DNA of 64,000 bases from the NCBI GenBank assembly GCA_012845835.1, contig JABAKD010000026.1:806001-870000 (forward strand). The letters are read 5' to 3'. The DNA comes from Undaria pinnatifida (taxonomy: Eukaryota > Sar > Phaeophyceae > Laminariales > Alariaceae). This document shows, piece by piece, positions 11,431 to 22,276 of the stretch. The notes under the pieces were generated by a model. That model made no database searches. It worked only from the letters and a program-made list of their open reading frames with translations, and was not told the origin of the DNA. Position 1 is the stretch's first letter, and every line of letters starts with the position of its first letter. The position numbers were made by a program, and so were the translations under genes.

Positions 11431-11553
11431 CTTACATTAACTCTTGTAAAAAAAAAGCTAGATTCCGTGGTCACACAAAGCTGATTGAGCCCTAGGAAGA
11501 TCCGATAACCAAACGAAATCAAAGTTCATTCGGAGAATGCTACACTTTCCCGT
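11430..11553 (-). mobile_element. 3' tail part of an X element split by copia-1
   Basis: Matches the terminus of X1 (21670-21790) and X3 (53515-53650): ACATTAACTCTTG, then GTCACACAAAG, then a block ending in CTACACTTTCCCG. The rest of this same X copy resumes at 28327 after copia-1. The last five bases before the LTR (cccgt, 11549-11553) correspond to ctcgt at 28327-28331. Confidence 0.75.
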
Positions 11554-12053
11554 TGTGGAGTAGGTTGGTACGTGTGGCGTCCCGGTGGTGGTGGAGGTGG
11601 AGGAGAAAAAGTGGCGTAATAGCCGGTGATTGGTAAACTACGTACTACTAACTAAGGCGGGTGTGATAACCCGATTTACGTGTGTGGTGGAGCGTGATAG
11701 CTCAGGTGTGATAACCCAGAAATAAAACTCAAATCTGTGGCGTGGTAGCCGGGATATATATACACAGGCATGGTAGCCGTGCAGTGGTGAAGGCGTTATA
11801 GCCCTTGCAATATAGCTGGGGCGTGGTAGCCGTTGGCTTGGTAGCCGTAGAAGAGACACAGAGAAGACACAAGGTGGAGGCAAAAATGGAGTCCAAAAAT
11901 AGAGTGATACTTTTTGGGCACATAAAAACCCACAACACAAAATCCCGTTGTGGAAATCCATCCCACACATATGCGAACCCGCCGATATTCTCCGATCCAT
12001 CTTTTCGATGGATTCGTGTCTGCAATCTGACATTGGATTGAGTATGTCCGACA
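11554..12053 (-). repeat. copia-1 3' LTR
   Basis: Matches 27830-28326 in the same orientation with scattered substitutions and small indels. It contains about five copies of a short motif near GCGTGGTAGCCGT and several GTGATAACCCGA-like units. These may be promoter or enhancer repeats, which is inference only. Confidence 0.8.
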
Positions 12054-12409
12054 GCCCCCCTACGCGCAACATTGTGATTATTTATGCAGACTACTTCACT
12101 AAACGTACATTCCCAAATACCAAAATACTGCAGAGTTTTTCTCTACTCAAGTCCAGAAAACAAAAATGTTGCATTTGCAAGCACACTCAAATTCATTCCC
12201 TCCCTCTTTTTTTATGCCATGATACCCATGACCATTAAAACTCAAACACTATTCAGTTTTTTCCATCGATCACTTTGAATCCAAGTCCTTGAACCCTCAT
12301 AAACATACATCTGAAAAAAAACAAAGAAACATAGACTACGAGAAATATAAAGTCAGAAAAACAAACACTATCCGAGAGAGAACATCAAATTCATCGCTGT
12401 CCCCACGTG

Positions 12410-13086
12410 AAATTCAAACTTACTCTCAGGCAACGCCTTGGTGAGAAAGTCAGCATGCTGATACTGCGACTCTACGTGGATGATTTCGACCTCCTTCCTT
12501 CCTATCAGTTCCCTCAAAAAGTGATGCCTCACGTCAATGTGCTACGAGTTCGAGTTTGAAATCGGATTTATTGCAATTTGGATGACACCCTCGTTATCCT
12601 CATACATGGCAATGCACGTCATCCTTGCCTTCATCAACATAAAACACCAAACCTGCCTCAAACAAAATCTTCTTCCCCATGTCCGACATGTGCCACCTAC
12701 TCCGTCTGAGTAGTCGAAAGAGTCACACACTTCTACGTGCTGCTGGAGTGCCACGAAACAGCCCCCCCGCACACATCGCTACCCTCCCCGACACGCTTCT
12801 CCTGTCCGTACTGCGCGAAGCATAGTCGGCATCTGCGAACGAAATGAAACAGTCCCCGTCAACGTCCCCATCTGAAAGGAAATCGCAAAATAACTCGTCC
12901 TAGTATACTACGAGCCGCGTTCCGGTGGATCAATTTCGGCGCACTGCAACGCCTTGCTACTGCCCTCACTGAATTTGCGATATCCGGCCTGGTCAACAAG
13001 ACAATCCACAGAGGCGCACCGATCAACTCTCGGAAAGGAAACAGAACAATCGGCTCGTCAACACCAAAATCTCAGAGCCTCCAAGT
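12410..13086 (-). pseudogene. copia-1 RT end and RNase H
   Basis: In one minus frame just below 13086 the sequence reads GALLWIVLLTRPDIANSVRA, the Copia block following RT. After a frame change come SFADADYAS and DRRSVSGRVAMCAGG, the classical start of Copia RNase H. The segment at 12542-12772 then gives CIAMYEDNEGVIQIA with the acidic DNE motif. The extreme C-terminus, equivalent to QHADFLTKAL, is recognisable at about 12425-12480 in shifted frame. This is the continuation of the RT interrupted at 22274, so the two parts bracket copia-2. Several stops and frameshifts make it non-functional. Confidence 0.8.
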
Positions 13087-13888
13087 TGTTGAAATCGGGA
13101 TAGCGTTGCCCCATGATCGGAAAACCGGTGCATGGGTTAGATACGTAGTAAGATGATCCTCGATGCCGTCATCGGGGCGTCCAGAAGACGTTGAAAATGT
13201 ATAGACTATTATTATTGCCACCCCCGGAGAAGATGATGGCAGGAGAAGGGGTATATTGGGAGTTGGAAGATGGAAGTTTGGAAGTGACGAAGAGAGGCCC
13301 TCCTCCCCCAAGCTCGCCTCGTCCCCGAACCATAAGTAGCGACAAGCGCTCTAGCCCCATACTTGGATAATTCTATCGTACCACACAATACACTCACGCG
13401 GCTAAGCCATACATACTGAGCCCACATACTTCAGTCTCCCAATTCGTGCGTATGAGAGCATATATACAAATATTCATTTTCCCTTTCTTATTGTACCATA
13501 TATGATAACGATGTATGTGGCACACGAGCAACTGTTCTTACGTGTATCATACAACAATAACACCTCATATCACGCACCAGTAAACATTGCCACTGGTGGC
13601 TCCATAGGTCACGTACGTACCACACGAATATATAGACTATAGGAAGGTTTCCCCATGGATAGTCCGCCTGATCAAATATCCATGCCTTTATGATATAACA
13701 TACCACATACTGCAATACAGTTATAAAACATTCCACTGATGATTCACACAATACCTTTGACGGCGCATCTCCCCAACTACCACACTATTCCTTTGACGGC
13801 GAACTGCCCTGAACACAATACCCCATCGTACACATTATAGATGCAATGCGGTTCCACAAAATGAACAATGATATCATAGTTTCTCACA
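13087..13888 (-). repeat. copia-2 3' LTR
   Basis: About 800 bp. Matches 19861-20134 + 20481-20524 + 21804-22274. Shared stretches include GGAAAACCGGTGCATGGGTT, CAATACACTCACGCGGCTAA and ATAATATCTCATATCACGC-like blocks. It serves as the uninterrupted reference that dates two insertions into the other LTR. Confidence 0.8.
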
Positions 13889-14129
13889 TCCCCCCTTATG
13901 ATACCATTGTCGTTTTGACGTGCATCTCGCCCTACCTAGGTCTAGAAACTTTAAGGGAGTTTTTGCGATACCAGACACCACAAGTAGGAGATATTACTCC
14001 AATGGCAGACACTCCATAACCCACTATAACACCTATCTCCTACTTCATTGCTGCGGGAGCACCTAACACCTCCTATCACTATGTACCACCGCATGCTTTC
14101 CAAGACCGGAAGCAACCAAGATCTCATTA

Positions 14130-14651
14130 AACGTTCATGGAAATATTACGGTGGAACTCAAAAACTCCTTAGAAATAGCCTTGGTTAAGAAATCCGCATG
14201 CTGAAACCCGGACGGCACATGCGTGACAGAGATTTCTTTCCTCCCCGTCAGTTCCCTAACAACGTGGTGCCGTACGTCGATGTGCTTGAGAGCTCGAGTT
14301 GGTAGTAGAGTTCTGCGCGAGCTGCACGGCAGCCTCGTTATCCTCAAACACTGCAATGCACGGCATTCCGACTTCAGGCAGCATGAAACGCCAAACCTGC
14401 CTCAAGAACAGCATTTCCTTATGGACGTCTGCAGGCGCTACGTACTCCGCCTCCGTCGTTGAGAGTGTCACACACTCCTGTGTCCTAGAAAACCAAGACA
14501 AAGAAGCACCCCGGCATATCACTAGTCCCCCCGAAACCGACCTCCTGTCAGTCGCCTTACTTGCGTAGTCTGCGTCTGCAAACACCTGCATGCTCAACCC
14601 TCCTACAGTACCTCTCTGAAAAGTAATTCCGAATGAACTCGTCCGTCTCAC
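14130..14651 (-). pseudogene. copia-2 RNase H
   Basis: The frame 14256-14651 reads MQVFADADYASKATDRRSVS near its start, then LSTTEAEYVA and CIAVFEDNEAAVQLAQN. The three acidic RNase H positions are therefore visible (ADADYA, TEAEY, EDNEA). A shifted frame (14135-14356) supplies the end, HIDVRHHVVREL and QHADFLTKAIS. This is a typical Copia RNase H with a single frameshift near the SNSKHID block. Its upstream RT was separated by the W insertion at 14669-16077. Confidence 0.85.
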
Positions 14652-14668
14652 TTACCCTAAGATACTTC

Positions 14669-16077
14669 GCCCCCCGCCCCCCCCCCCATCCCCTCCCCCT
14701 CCCCTGATCCCTCTTGTTAGAAAAAAAAAAAAAAACTTCCCCCCCCCCCGTCCCCGTCCCCCGATCCCTCCCCCCCCCCCACCCTTTCGCCTGGTTGGTT
14801 CAAACGCCCCACTCACAATCGAAATCGGTCAGGGTAATAAACACTTATACGCAGTTGATATCACGTCATTATCTTTCTGACCATCCATGACGTAGTTTTC
14901 ATTCTTTCCCCCCCCCCCCCCTAAAACCCCCCCTCCAACGCCCCCTCATCTCCAACCGCCAGCACGATCGCCTAGACCTAGGACCACGCGCATAACAAGC
15001 CACTACATATCTTTGATCTCACAGCCGAAGTGTATTTGAATATTATTTGTGACCTAAACCTCCTAAAAAATCTCTCCCCCCCCCTCCCCCTTCCCCTTCT
15101 CGCTCTCCCTTGCTCAAACGCCCCACCTAATATCGAAATCCGCCAGATTAATAAACACTTCACCTACTGGATATCACCTCAATATCTCTCGAGAGCCATC
15201 CATGCCCCTGCTTTGCCCCCCCCCGCCCCGAACGCCCCCTTCTTCCCCACCACCCGCACCATCGCCTAGACCTAGCACCACACGTATAACAAACCCCTCA
15301 CGTGAAACCCTTCCTAAAGCCCTTCCCCCCCCCCCCCCCCCCCCCCCCCCCCGCGCCCCCACCCCCCACCTCCCAACCCCCCCCCCCAACCAATCCCAAC
15401 CCAACCCCCTCAAACACTCCGCCCTCTCTCTACTCACTGATTGTACGACTTACCCCAGGATATACACGATAAACTGATGCATTCTTTCCAAAACTGTCAC
15501 ATATATCCCCTCCAAATAATGTATAGTTTCCACGCACAGATTGAGCTGCCCCACACGCCCCACCCCCGCCCCACCCCCCCCCCATGATAAACTGGTGCAT
15601 TTATTTATTTATTAATTCATTCCAAAGCCGTCAGATTTATCCCCTTGAGAGGATTTATAGCTTACATGCACAAATTGCCCGCCCGTCCGCCCCCTCCCCC
15701 CTTTACCCCCCCTCCCCTCCAACCCCGCTCGCTTCTGATCAGAACCAGGCTCCCACGTCCTTCAAAACTCCGCCCCCCGCCTCACCGGTTATTCGACTTA
15801 CAGGATTCACTTGATAAAATGATACATTTCCCTCCACAGCTGTCATATTTTGTCTCCCTCAGAAACGGTTTTTATAGTTTCCGCGCACAGACTGACTAAC
15901 ATCACCCTGTTGACCCTGATAGCTACACTGTAGTTGTAAGGGGAGTCGCGGACCTATATCCTTAATGAGGACGCACAACTCGTAATACGCGCGATCGGAG
16001 TATCACACACAGCTTGCAAAGATGAGTTTCGACAAAATCTTCCATCTCACAGTTGGAGTGTATTTTCATTTTTTTAA
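14669..16077 (-). mobile_element. W1: C/G-run interspersed element inserted in copia-2
   Basis: A 1.4 kb insertion between RT and RNase H coding parts of copia-2, flanked by aagatactt (ends ~14669) and aaggtactt (starts ~16077), a likely 9-bp target duplication with one change. It is the inverted counterpart of 52019-53250. It is built from three or four diverged ~270-bp units. Each has GATGCATT, TGTCACAT/TGTCAGAT, CCCCT-GAG, TATAGTTT and CGCACAGA landmarks followed by a long C run. One run at ~15326 is about 30 C. No protein domain recognised. Confidence 0.7.
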
Positions 16078-16079
16078 AG

Positions 16080-16640
16080 GTACTTAGTGCTGCTTTGCAG
16101 TGCACGTACTTGGGAGCAGCGCAGTATCAGGCCACTGCTCTTACTGCGTTTGAAATGTCCGGCCGTGTCTTGGTTGACAGCCACATCAGTGAACCGATCA
16201 ACTAGCGAAACGGCCAGTTCCCCGATGCTTTATTCTTGTCGAAATGCGCAAGCTTAGTACCAATAGAAAGCGGAACACTCCTACCTAGACTCTATCCCGT
16301 ATTCATCCCATAATTGTTCGGCGAATGTTTGTCGGGAAATCTTCAGTGTACCCTTCTCGCAATCCCTCTCATAGAAACTCCCCGAATACCAACGTAGCTG
16401 CCCAAGGTTTTTGACCGGAACCGTTCCGTTCAAATTCCTACCAAGCTCGTCACACCTAGCCTTCTCTCCTGCCGCAAGTATATCACCCACATGCACTACT
16501 AATCTATAGTTATTACTATACTCCCTCCTTCCGTCAAACGGAACACGCATATAATGAGTCAAGATCGGCCAGAAGCCGCCAACAAATCGGGGGCAAACGC
16601 TGGACCAAAAGCAAGACTGATATAAATGGTGCACCCCATC
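16080..16640 (-). pseudogene. copia-2 reverse transcriptase fragment
   Basis: The ORF 16281-16634 contains YRLVVHVGDILAAGEKARCD, aligned with the Copia palm motif [YH]VDD, here VGD. The first catalytic Asp of the pair is replaced by Gly. It continues NLGQLRWYSGSFYERD and ISRQTFAEQLWDEYGIES, both standard Copia blocks. The homologous part of copia-1 at 22277-22588 keeps VHVDD. Downstream, 16080-16280 carries the block equivalent to MWLST-TRPDI in mixed frames before W1 interrupts it. The upstream RT (fingers) is missing. Confidence 0.85.
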
Positions 16641-17330
16641 AGAATCAACCCAGAACTAAACATACCGTAGAAGGCATGTTTCCAGCGGGGTGGCTAACAT
16701 TCTGACAACACACCACCATCCAATAGAAAACACTCATTTCCCAATACCGTATATCCTATATCGCTCGTACATACGTGAATCATAAATCTTGTGTCCGTAG
16801 ATTACAATACTATAGACTATGGCCCATCGGGCAGGCTGCAAGTCCTATATCTTTTATTCCCACTGCTTGCATGTCTGCCCTGATAGCAGTGCCTCTACAT
16901 GTGATGCATTTATCCTGAAAATAAACCATAGTTCCCATATTCTACCAGCACAACCTTGACATCCCACGGACATGGACCAGTCACAAACACAAAACCTGAA
17001 TACATGACAGCGTCATAAATTCAAATCCAATGTCCCCCCGTATACCATCAATCTGATCATCAGTCGTTCAAGCGCATAGATTTTGAATCGACGTCTTCGC
17101 TGAACGAGACACGAACCCGATGCCTTGCGACCTGTACCAACAGAGTTGACAGAAAAAAATCGGCACTGATATGATCACGCCATTTCATTCTCCAATTCAA
17201 ACAAAGTATAATAAGCGGTTTGCCTTCAACTAAAACAATATAAGCTATTATGATATAACTCCTCCACTCGGGAGTCAAGCCACATTTTGTCCAATCAATT
17301 TCGCTCTGGTTTTGTCCACACCATGCGCTC
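16640..17330. other. Unassigned part of copia-2 interior
   Basis: Lies where the first half of RT and integrase should be. No integrase or RT motif is readable on either strand. Probably deleted or replaced DNA. Confidence 0.4.
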
Positions 17331-17339
17331 AAGATGCGT

Positions 17340-17860
17340 TGGTATTACAGGACATCCTGATTAGGATATGTGTGTGTGTGTTCTTCACATTAAACCGTTC
17401 TTCTACTCGTCGACATCCAGCACACCCAGTGTCCGTACTGATTCTTCACCCTAGAAAGATCAGCTCTGTGGTCACAAGCCACGACACAGAGATAATGCAT
17501 CGTAATGCATTCGACAACGCAATGTCATGCCCTAGTACTGGGTACGACAGGCACAACATACATACGTCAGCAACAGAAATACATTGGAAGAGAGAAATAC
17601 GAAATAAACAAAAACAAAAACAAAAACAAAAAACACAAATAAAAACAAAGATAAAAATAAAAACAAAAAATGAAACAAACAAAATGAAGGGGAAATCGAA
17701 GAAACAACCCAACCGGAAAGGAGAGCCAAAGCTCGGAAAAGAAACATAATAAAATGAAATAAAATAAAGTAAAGTAAAACCAAAATAAGATAATCCGAAC
17801 ACGAGCCAAAAACCTGGACACGCAAGGAGGGAACAAAGGGGAAAAAAATACCCCAGAAAA
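17340..17860 (+). repeat. T1: A-rich interspersed repeat
   Basis: Closely matches the reverse complement of 40865-41385. Shared parts are the TCGACATCCAGCACACCCAG block, GCATCGTAATGCATTCGACA, the CATACATACGTCAGCAACAG block, and a run of AAAACA-type units. The A-rich side ends with CACGCAAGGAGGGAACAAAG. ORFs on both strands are by-products of low complexity. Its GTGGTCACA motif resembles that of families X and Z. Confidence 0.75.
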
Positions 17861-18530
17861 AGACGAAAAGTGATGTGTACCTACTAGTCGGCAGGATATG
17901 TGCTTCTTCAGCTGAGTCTGGAAGCCACCATTCATCATACATACCTACCTACTCTACCTGTTCATGACAAATACCAGGTATGTCATTTCTCAAATTGAAT
18001 ATTTCATCAAGCATCCTACCAGCTCGCGCGGGTTTCATCTACCCTATCACTCATCAGTATGAGTACAAACGTGAATAATAATAACAATGTCACATACCAG
18101 GTACTACAGGTATTAATGCATGCATAACACAAAGCAGGGTTGAAAATTCTGGAAAATTCAGTTGTGTTCAAAACACAACCACCCCACCCATCACCTGTCG
18201 TTGTTGCAATACAGTATGTGCAAACAAGAATAGTTTGCATAGACCTGTGACCTGGTGGCAGATACCAGTACATCGTGGCTACCAGATTATTCACGTTTCC
18301 TAATTCCCGTAGCAGGTACAAAGTTCATACTTCCATCCCAACTTTATCCGATATACGTCCAAACGGCACCATTGTAAGAGGGCCCGATTTAAGAGCACAA
18401 CAGCAGTATTATGCTTACTAGCTTCTGGGGGTGAACACACAGCAATGCCTCATGATACCAAATTTAATACCAAACCAAGAGCCGAACTAAATCCCGAATC
18501 TGCAAGACAAAATTTATATGAAGATATTGT

Positions 18531-18556
18531 AGCTGTCGCTAAAACGAGCGACAGCT
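18531..18556. other. Perfect 10-bp-arm hairpin
   Basis: AGCTGTCGCT (18531-18540) and AGCGACAGCT (18547-18556) are exact reverse complements around a 6-base AAAACG loop. The surroundings are non-coding; no function can be assigned. Confidence 0.6.
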
Positions 18557-18586
18557 GATTGATGATAGATGTAACCGTCGTCAGAC

Positions 18587-18850
18587 GTGTGGTCCGCCAC
18601 CACAGCAATCATTTTTCTTGTAGCCTAGTCTAAATTTATGTTAAAGCGTACGAACACACGAACTATTTTTTTCGAGTAGAGCGCTATCACGGGGGGACCG
18701 CAGGTGGGACTTTTTTTTTTTTTGGTGTGGTACGCCACCACAGCACTCATTTTTCCAGTGACGTAGTCTAAATTCAAGTCAAAGCGTACAAACACACGAT
18801 TTTTTTATTTCGAGTAGAGCGCTTTTACGGGGGGACCGCAGGTCGGAATT
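18587..18850. repeat. Two-copy ~137-bp tandem duplication
   Basis: The block GCCACCACAGCA... to GGGGGGACCGCAGGT occurs at 18587-18710 and again at 18725-18847. Both copies contain GTCTAAATT, AAAGCGTACRAACACACGA and CGAGTAGAGCGCT. They differ by several substitutions and by T-run length. Non-coding. Confidence 0.75.
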
Positions 18851-18860
18851 AGAAACTCGC

Positions 18861-19861
18861 TTAACTCGAATAAAGCAATACGTGACTTTTTGAGCATGTG
18901 CTCTTGCGGCAGGCGATGGTCTTCTCTTTCTCACGTTGACGCTCTCGTAGCGGACAGCGCTTTCTCCGCCGTCCATGCTCCTCCCCAGGCCACGTGAAGA
19001 AGCCGAACCCTAATCCACCACCAAGCCTCCGACTCTCCTCCTGTTCTCCACCCTCCTGCGCCACCGCCTGAAATTTTCGCCCACGTTGCTCATCGCCGGC
19101 TTGCATACCGTCAACGACGGCCTGACACGAGAACGTCAGATGTGTACCCGATAAAGCTTCTCTCGGCGGCGACGATATCGGCTGTTCTCCACCGGTATCA
19201 TCGTCTTCGTCAAGCCAGGCCGCCGGCTGTGATCCCTGCTGCTGCTTTTCCACCACCCCCAGCTCAGCTACCATCATGTTGTCCCACCATTGCTCGTCAT
19301 CCACGTCTCCCAGCTCTTCCCTAAAACAAATTCGTTCTTCCTCCTTTGTTCCGCTTTGTTCAAGCGGGAGCTGTTTCGCTTTCTTCGCCCCCGCCTCCTC
19401 TTCATCCAAATAACCCATCACAAAAGCAATATCTCTCGCCTCCACAATGTCGCCCTCTATTTCATCGAATACTCCGGCAGTCCAAAACGTCTGTTTTGTG
19501 AGCTGCTGCTCGTGCCACCAGGCAGCAAGACCCCAGAGCGCCTCCATGCTCTCACGGCGTCCCTGTGTCTGGAACGTGCGGGTCCTAGGTCTTCCCTGGC
19601 CAGGCGCTGATCTTTGGACTTCATGGTAACTTCCCGTGTTGTGGTTTGCGTCCCTGTTGGCTTTCCAAGCGCTCAGAATCTTGCTGCTATTGCGCGGACT
19701 TTAAACATTTCGACTTCTGGGGGGGCTTCCATGGTGGCTTTCCTGACAAAGCCTATATGCTGCTCCAGCGTGAGGCCGGCGAATGACGTCTCCATCCTTA
19801 AACTGTTTCCAACCCAACCACTGGCTTCCGTTGACTTGATTTCAAGATCAACCGTTAGCAT
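18861..19861 (-). pseudogene. Gag-like ORF of copia-2
   Basis: An ATG at 19861 lies exactly at the end of the 5' LTR and opens a frame with TEASGWVGNSLRME and LTLEQHIGFVRKATME, Gag-like in position. A second frame (18861-19547) carries MEALWGLAAWWHEQQLTKQT and acidic runs (DEDDDTG). It ends in an Arg-rich stretch (RRRKRCPLRERQREKEK) that could bind nucleic acid. There is no zinc knuckle and no significant similarity I can name. Assignment rests on location between LTR and pol remnants. Confidence 0.4.
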
Positions 19862-20131
19862 GTTGGGACGAGGTTCGCTAGCATGATTGGAAAACCGGTG
19901 CATGGGTTAGATACGTAGGAAGATGATCCTCGATGCCGCCATCGGGGCGTGCAGAAGACGTTGAAAACGTAAATTATTATTGCCACCCCCGGAGAGGATG
20001 ATGGGAGGAGGAGGGGTATATTGGGAGTTGTAAGATGGAAGTTTTGAAGTGACCAAGAGAGGCCCTCCTCCCCCAAGCTCGCCTCGTCCCCGAACCATAA
20101 ATGGCGACTAGCGCTCTAGCCCCATACTTGA

Positions 20132-20134
<3 letters not shown>

Positions 20135-20165
<31 letters not shown>

Positions 20166-20478
20166 CCTCCGGCGGATGGGGAAAAATATAGCTTTAGCTC
20201 ACCACGCTTCCACGTATTTTCATACGCGTCGTGTGTCGATTTAACTCAGTTGCTTTTGCAGCCCAACGCTAGCTGGCGCACCCTTCGGGTCCCATTGTAG
20301 GTATAGCGTAAGCTGTCCCTATCAGTGGTCTTCGTTACAACCCCGGCAGCGCAAGCTGCCGTTGTATACGGATGCGTGTGTATGTCGACCCGGCCTGTCC
20401 CCTGAGGGTCAGTTTCGGTGGAGATAACCACCCGGAATGTCATCTTTCCGGGTAGTGTGGGCCTTGCGCAAGCTGACA
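20135..20478 (-). mobile_element. Y1: poly(A)-tailed retroposon
   Basis: Minus orientation: a T run of about 29 (20135-20163) is its poly(A) tail. The body matches Y2 (38911-39290) and Y3 (51598-52018). The copy begins near GCTTGCGCAAG, so it is 5'-truncated relative to Y3. It carries a 65-codon frame conserved in three copies (FRVVISTETDPQGTGRVDI...). A TGA lies upstream in frame in Y2 and Y3, so it is not clearly part of a longer protein. It sits inside the copia-2 LTR; no tidy target duplication remains here. Confidence 0.8.
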
Positions 20479-20524
20479 CTCTATCGTACAAAACAATACA
20501 CTCACGCGGCTAAGCCATACATAC

Positions 20525-21803
20525 GACTTCGTTCTCCCTGGCCGCCTCGGTAAGGCATGCTGCGAAACATGCCCTAGCGGGCTTGTAGCAAGTGTGGGGG
20601 GGTCTTTCTGGCGGGTGTAAGGCCGGACTCGCCCTCAAGGAGTGATACCTTCTTGCTGCTGTGTGTGGCCGCATGGTATAGGCGTGGCGGTAGATTTGCG
20701 TCGTACGTGCTGCGTTCGGCATGGTCACCTACGATTCGCGCGTCTTTTTAGGCAGCAGTGGCGGAGCAGCAATGCTTAATCGGGATGCTCGGGCGCGGAG
20801 GCAGACGCCACAACGAGCCACGCTACGGCGCAGTCTCGGTTTGCGTGGAGGGGAGTGCGCCGGCAGGAGGCTGGATTCGACGACGAAAGAGAATGGCGAC
20901 TGGCCGTCGACGGGCGGGGAAGAGACAGATTGAACTCTCCCTGAACGAGAGTTTTTGTTTTTCAGATCAGCACCGCAAACTGCGTGGAGCGCTTTGTTTT
21001 TTTCGTACGGGGGAGAAGGGGAACCGATTGGAATTGAGTGTGAACGAGAGCAAGTGTGAAGGAGCGGGCGGAGTGAGCTAAGGCGATTGGGCGGCCACGG
21101 AGAACCGCAGCAGAAGGATGGCACACGAAGACCCACGACCGGCACGCACATCATCATCATGAGAGAAGCGATCGTCTTTTGTTTTTAGGGTTATTTTGAC
21201 GAGGCAGTAGTACAACACGTTACTTACGTCACTGATTTTTGTGGAGTTTTGCAGAAGAGTTGTAGTATACCCTTCACGGGGAACGACCCGCCGCAATTTT
21301 CAATATTCAGGCACGGGCGTCGTAGCTGCGCTGTAACCTGTCAAATAACTCGGGAAGTAGGGGCAATCAATGATATGTGTACTGTGGTTTTTGGTTCCAT
21401 TGCTCTTGGTTTACTGCATGTCCGCGTGTCGTCACTCTGACAGCACTCCAGACAGCGGGGGCGTTTGTCTATACTCACGATTACCGTGCGCATCATATGG
21501 TGCAGGCAGCCCAATCGCTGTAGTTTGTAGCCGCGAGTTGGTTAGTTGTGGGAACGGGGGAACCCTATGCTGTAGTTGAGTGGATACCCGTGGCCATGTG
21601 AGTATAGTTTGCACATTCGACCTTTTCTCTTTTGCGTCTTTTTCCGCATTGTGCGTTTTTAGGCGGGAAAGTGTAGTATTTCTTGGACGAATTTTGGCTT
21701 CACTTCGTTTTTCGGAACTTCCTAGGGCTCCAGCACGTTTGTGTGACCACGGACTCTAGATTTTTTACAAGAGTTAATGTGAGAAAACAACAACAAACAA
21801 CAC
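20525..21803 (+). mobile_element. X1: complete ~1.28 kb interspersed element
   Basis: Bounded exactly by comparison with the intact LTR: catac (20520-20524) before and catac (21804-21808) after. It begins GACTTCGTTCTCCCTGG and ends AGAAAACAACAACAAACAAC, a CAA-rich tail. Homologues are X2 (28327-29475) and X3 (53500-54965), both inverted to it. A 108-codon frame (20758-21081) and its counterparts in X3 share GGRRH-EP and RRRAGKR-IELSLN, but X2 lacks an equivalent open frame, so coding is doubtful. The 3' end shares GTGACCACGGACT and a CTCCAG hairpin region with family Z. Probably a non-LTR retroposon. Confidence 0.8.
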
Positions 21804-22276
21804 CATACTGAGCCTACTTACTTCAGTCTCCCAATATGTGCGTATGAGAGCATATATGCAAATGTGCATATTCCTCTTCTTATTGTACCATACACGATGA
21901 CGATGTATGTGGCACACGAGCAACTGTTCTTACGTGTATCACACAACAATAACATCTCATATCACGCACCACTAAACATTGCTACTGGTGGCACCATAGG
22001 TCACGTACGTATATATACAAACATATAGAAACGTTTCCCCATGGATAGTCCGCCTGATGAAATATCCATGCCTTTTGAACATAACATGCCACACACTGCA
22101 ATACAGTTATAAAATATTCCTGTCATGATTCACACAATACCTTTGACGGCGTGTCGCCCCAACTACCGCACTATTCCTTAGACGGCGAATTGCCCTGAAC
22201 ACAATACCCCATCGTACATATTATAGATGCAATGCGGTTCCACAAATCGAACCATGATATCATAACTTCTCACACC

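Larger units (their letters stand above)
13087..22274 (-). mobile_element. copia-2: second Copia element nested in copia-1
   Basis: LTR 13087-13888 and its counterpart 19861-22274 align in the same orientation once two insertions (Y1 and X1) are removed from the latter. In element orientation the LTR begins TGTGAGAA and ends CAACA, and a purine tract (AAGGGGGGA) precedes the 3' LTR at 13889-13898. Inside are a gag-like ORF starting at the LTR border, an RT fragment and an RNase H fragment. The outer element's RT stops at 22277 and its RNase H resumes at 13086, which shows nesting. I could not find a clean 5-bp target duplication (ccctat versus caagt). Confidence 0.75.
19861..22274 (-). repeat. 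copia-2 5' LTR, interrupted by Y1 and X1
   Basis: LTR pieces 19861-20134, 20481-20524 and 21804-22274 together equal the intact LTR at 13087-13888. The breaks are at GCTAAGCCATACATAC (X1 insertion with a catac duplication) and at CCATACTTG-AATA (Y1 insertion). Confidence 0.8.

Noticed and set aside
13080-13090. A clean 5-bp target duplication for copia-2
   Set aside because: The flanks (caagt at 13082-13086, ccctat after 22274) do not match. The nesting is supported by coding continuity instead.
17446-17942. Phe/Leu-rich membrane proteins on the minus strand at 17.4-17.9 kb and plus strand at 40.8-41.3 kb
   Set aside because: Hydrophobic runs arise from the T-rich repeat; the same repeat in the other orientation gives Lys/Gln-rich frames.
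20758-21081. A real protein in family X
   Set aside because: Frames in X1 and X3 share some residues because the DNA is similar, but X2 breaks the frame and its long frames are on the opposite strand.
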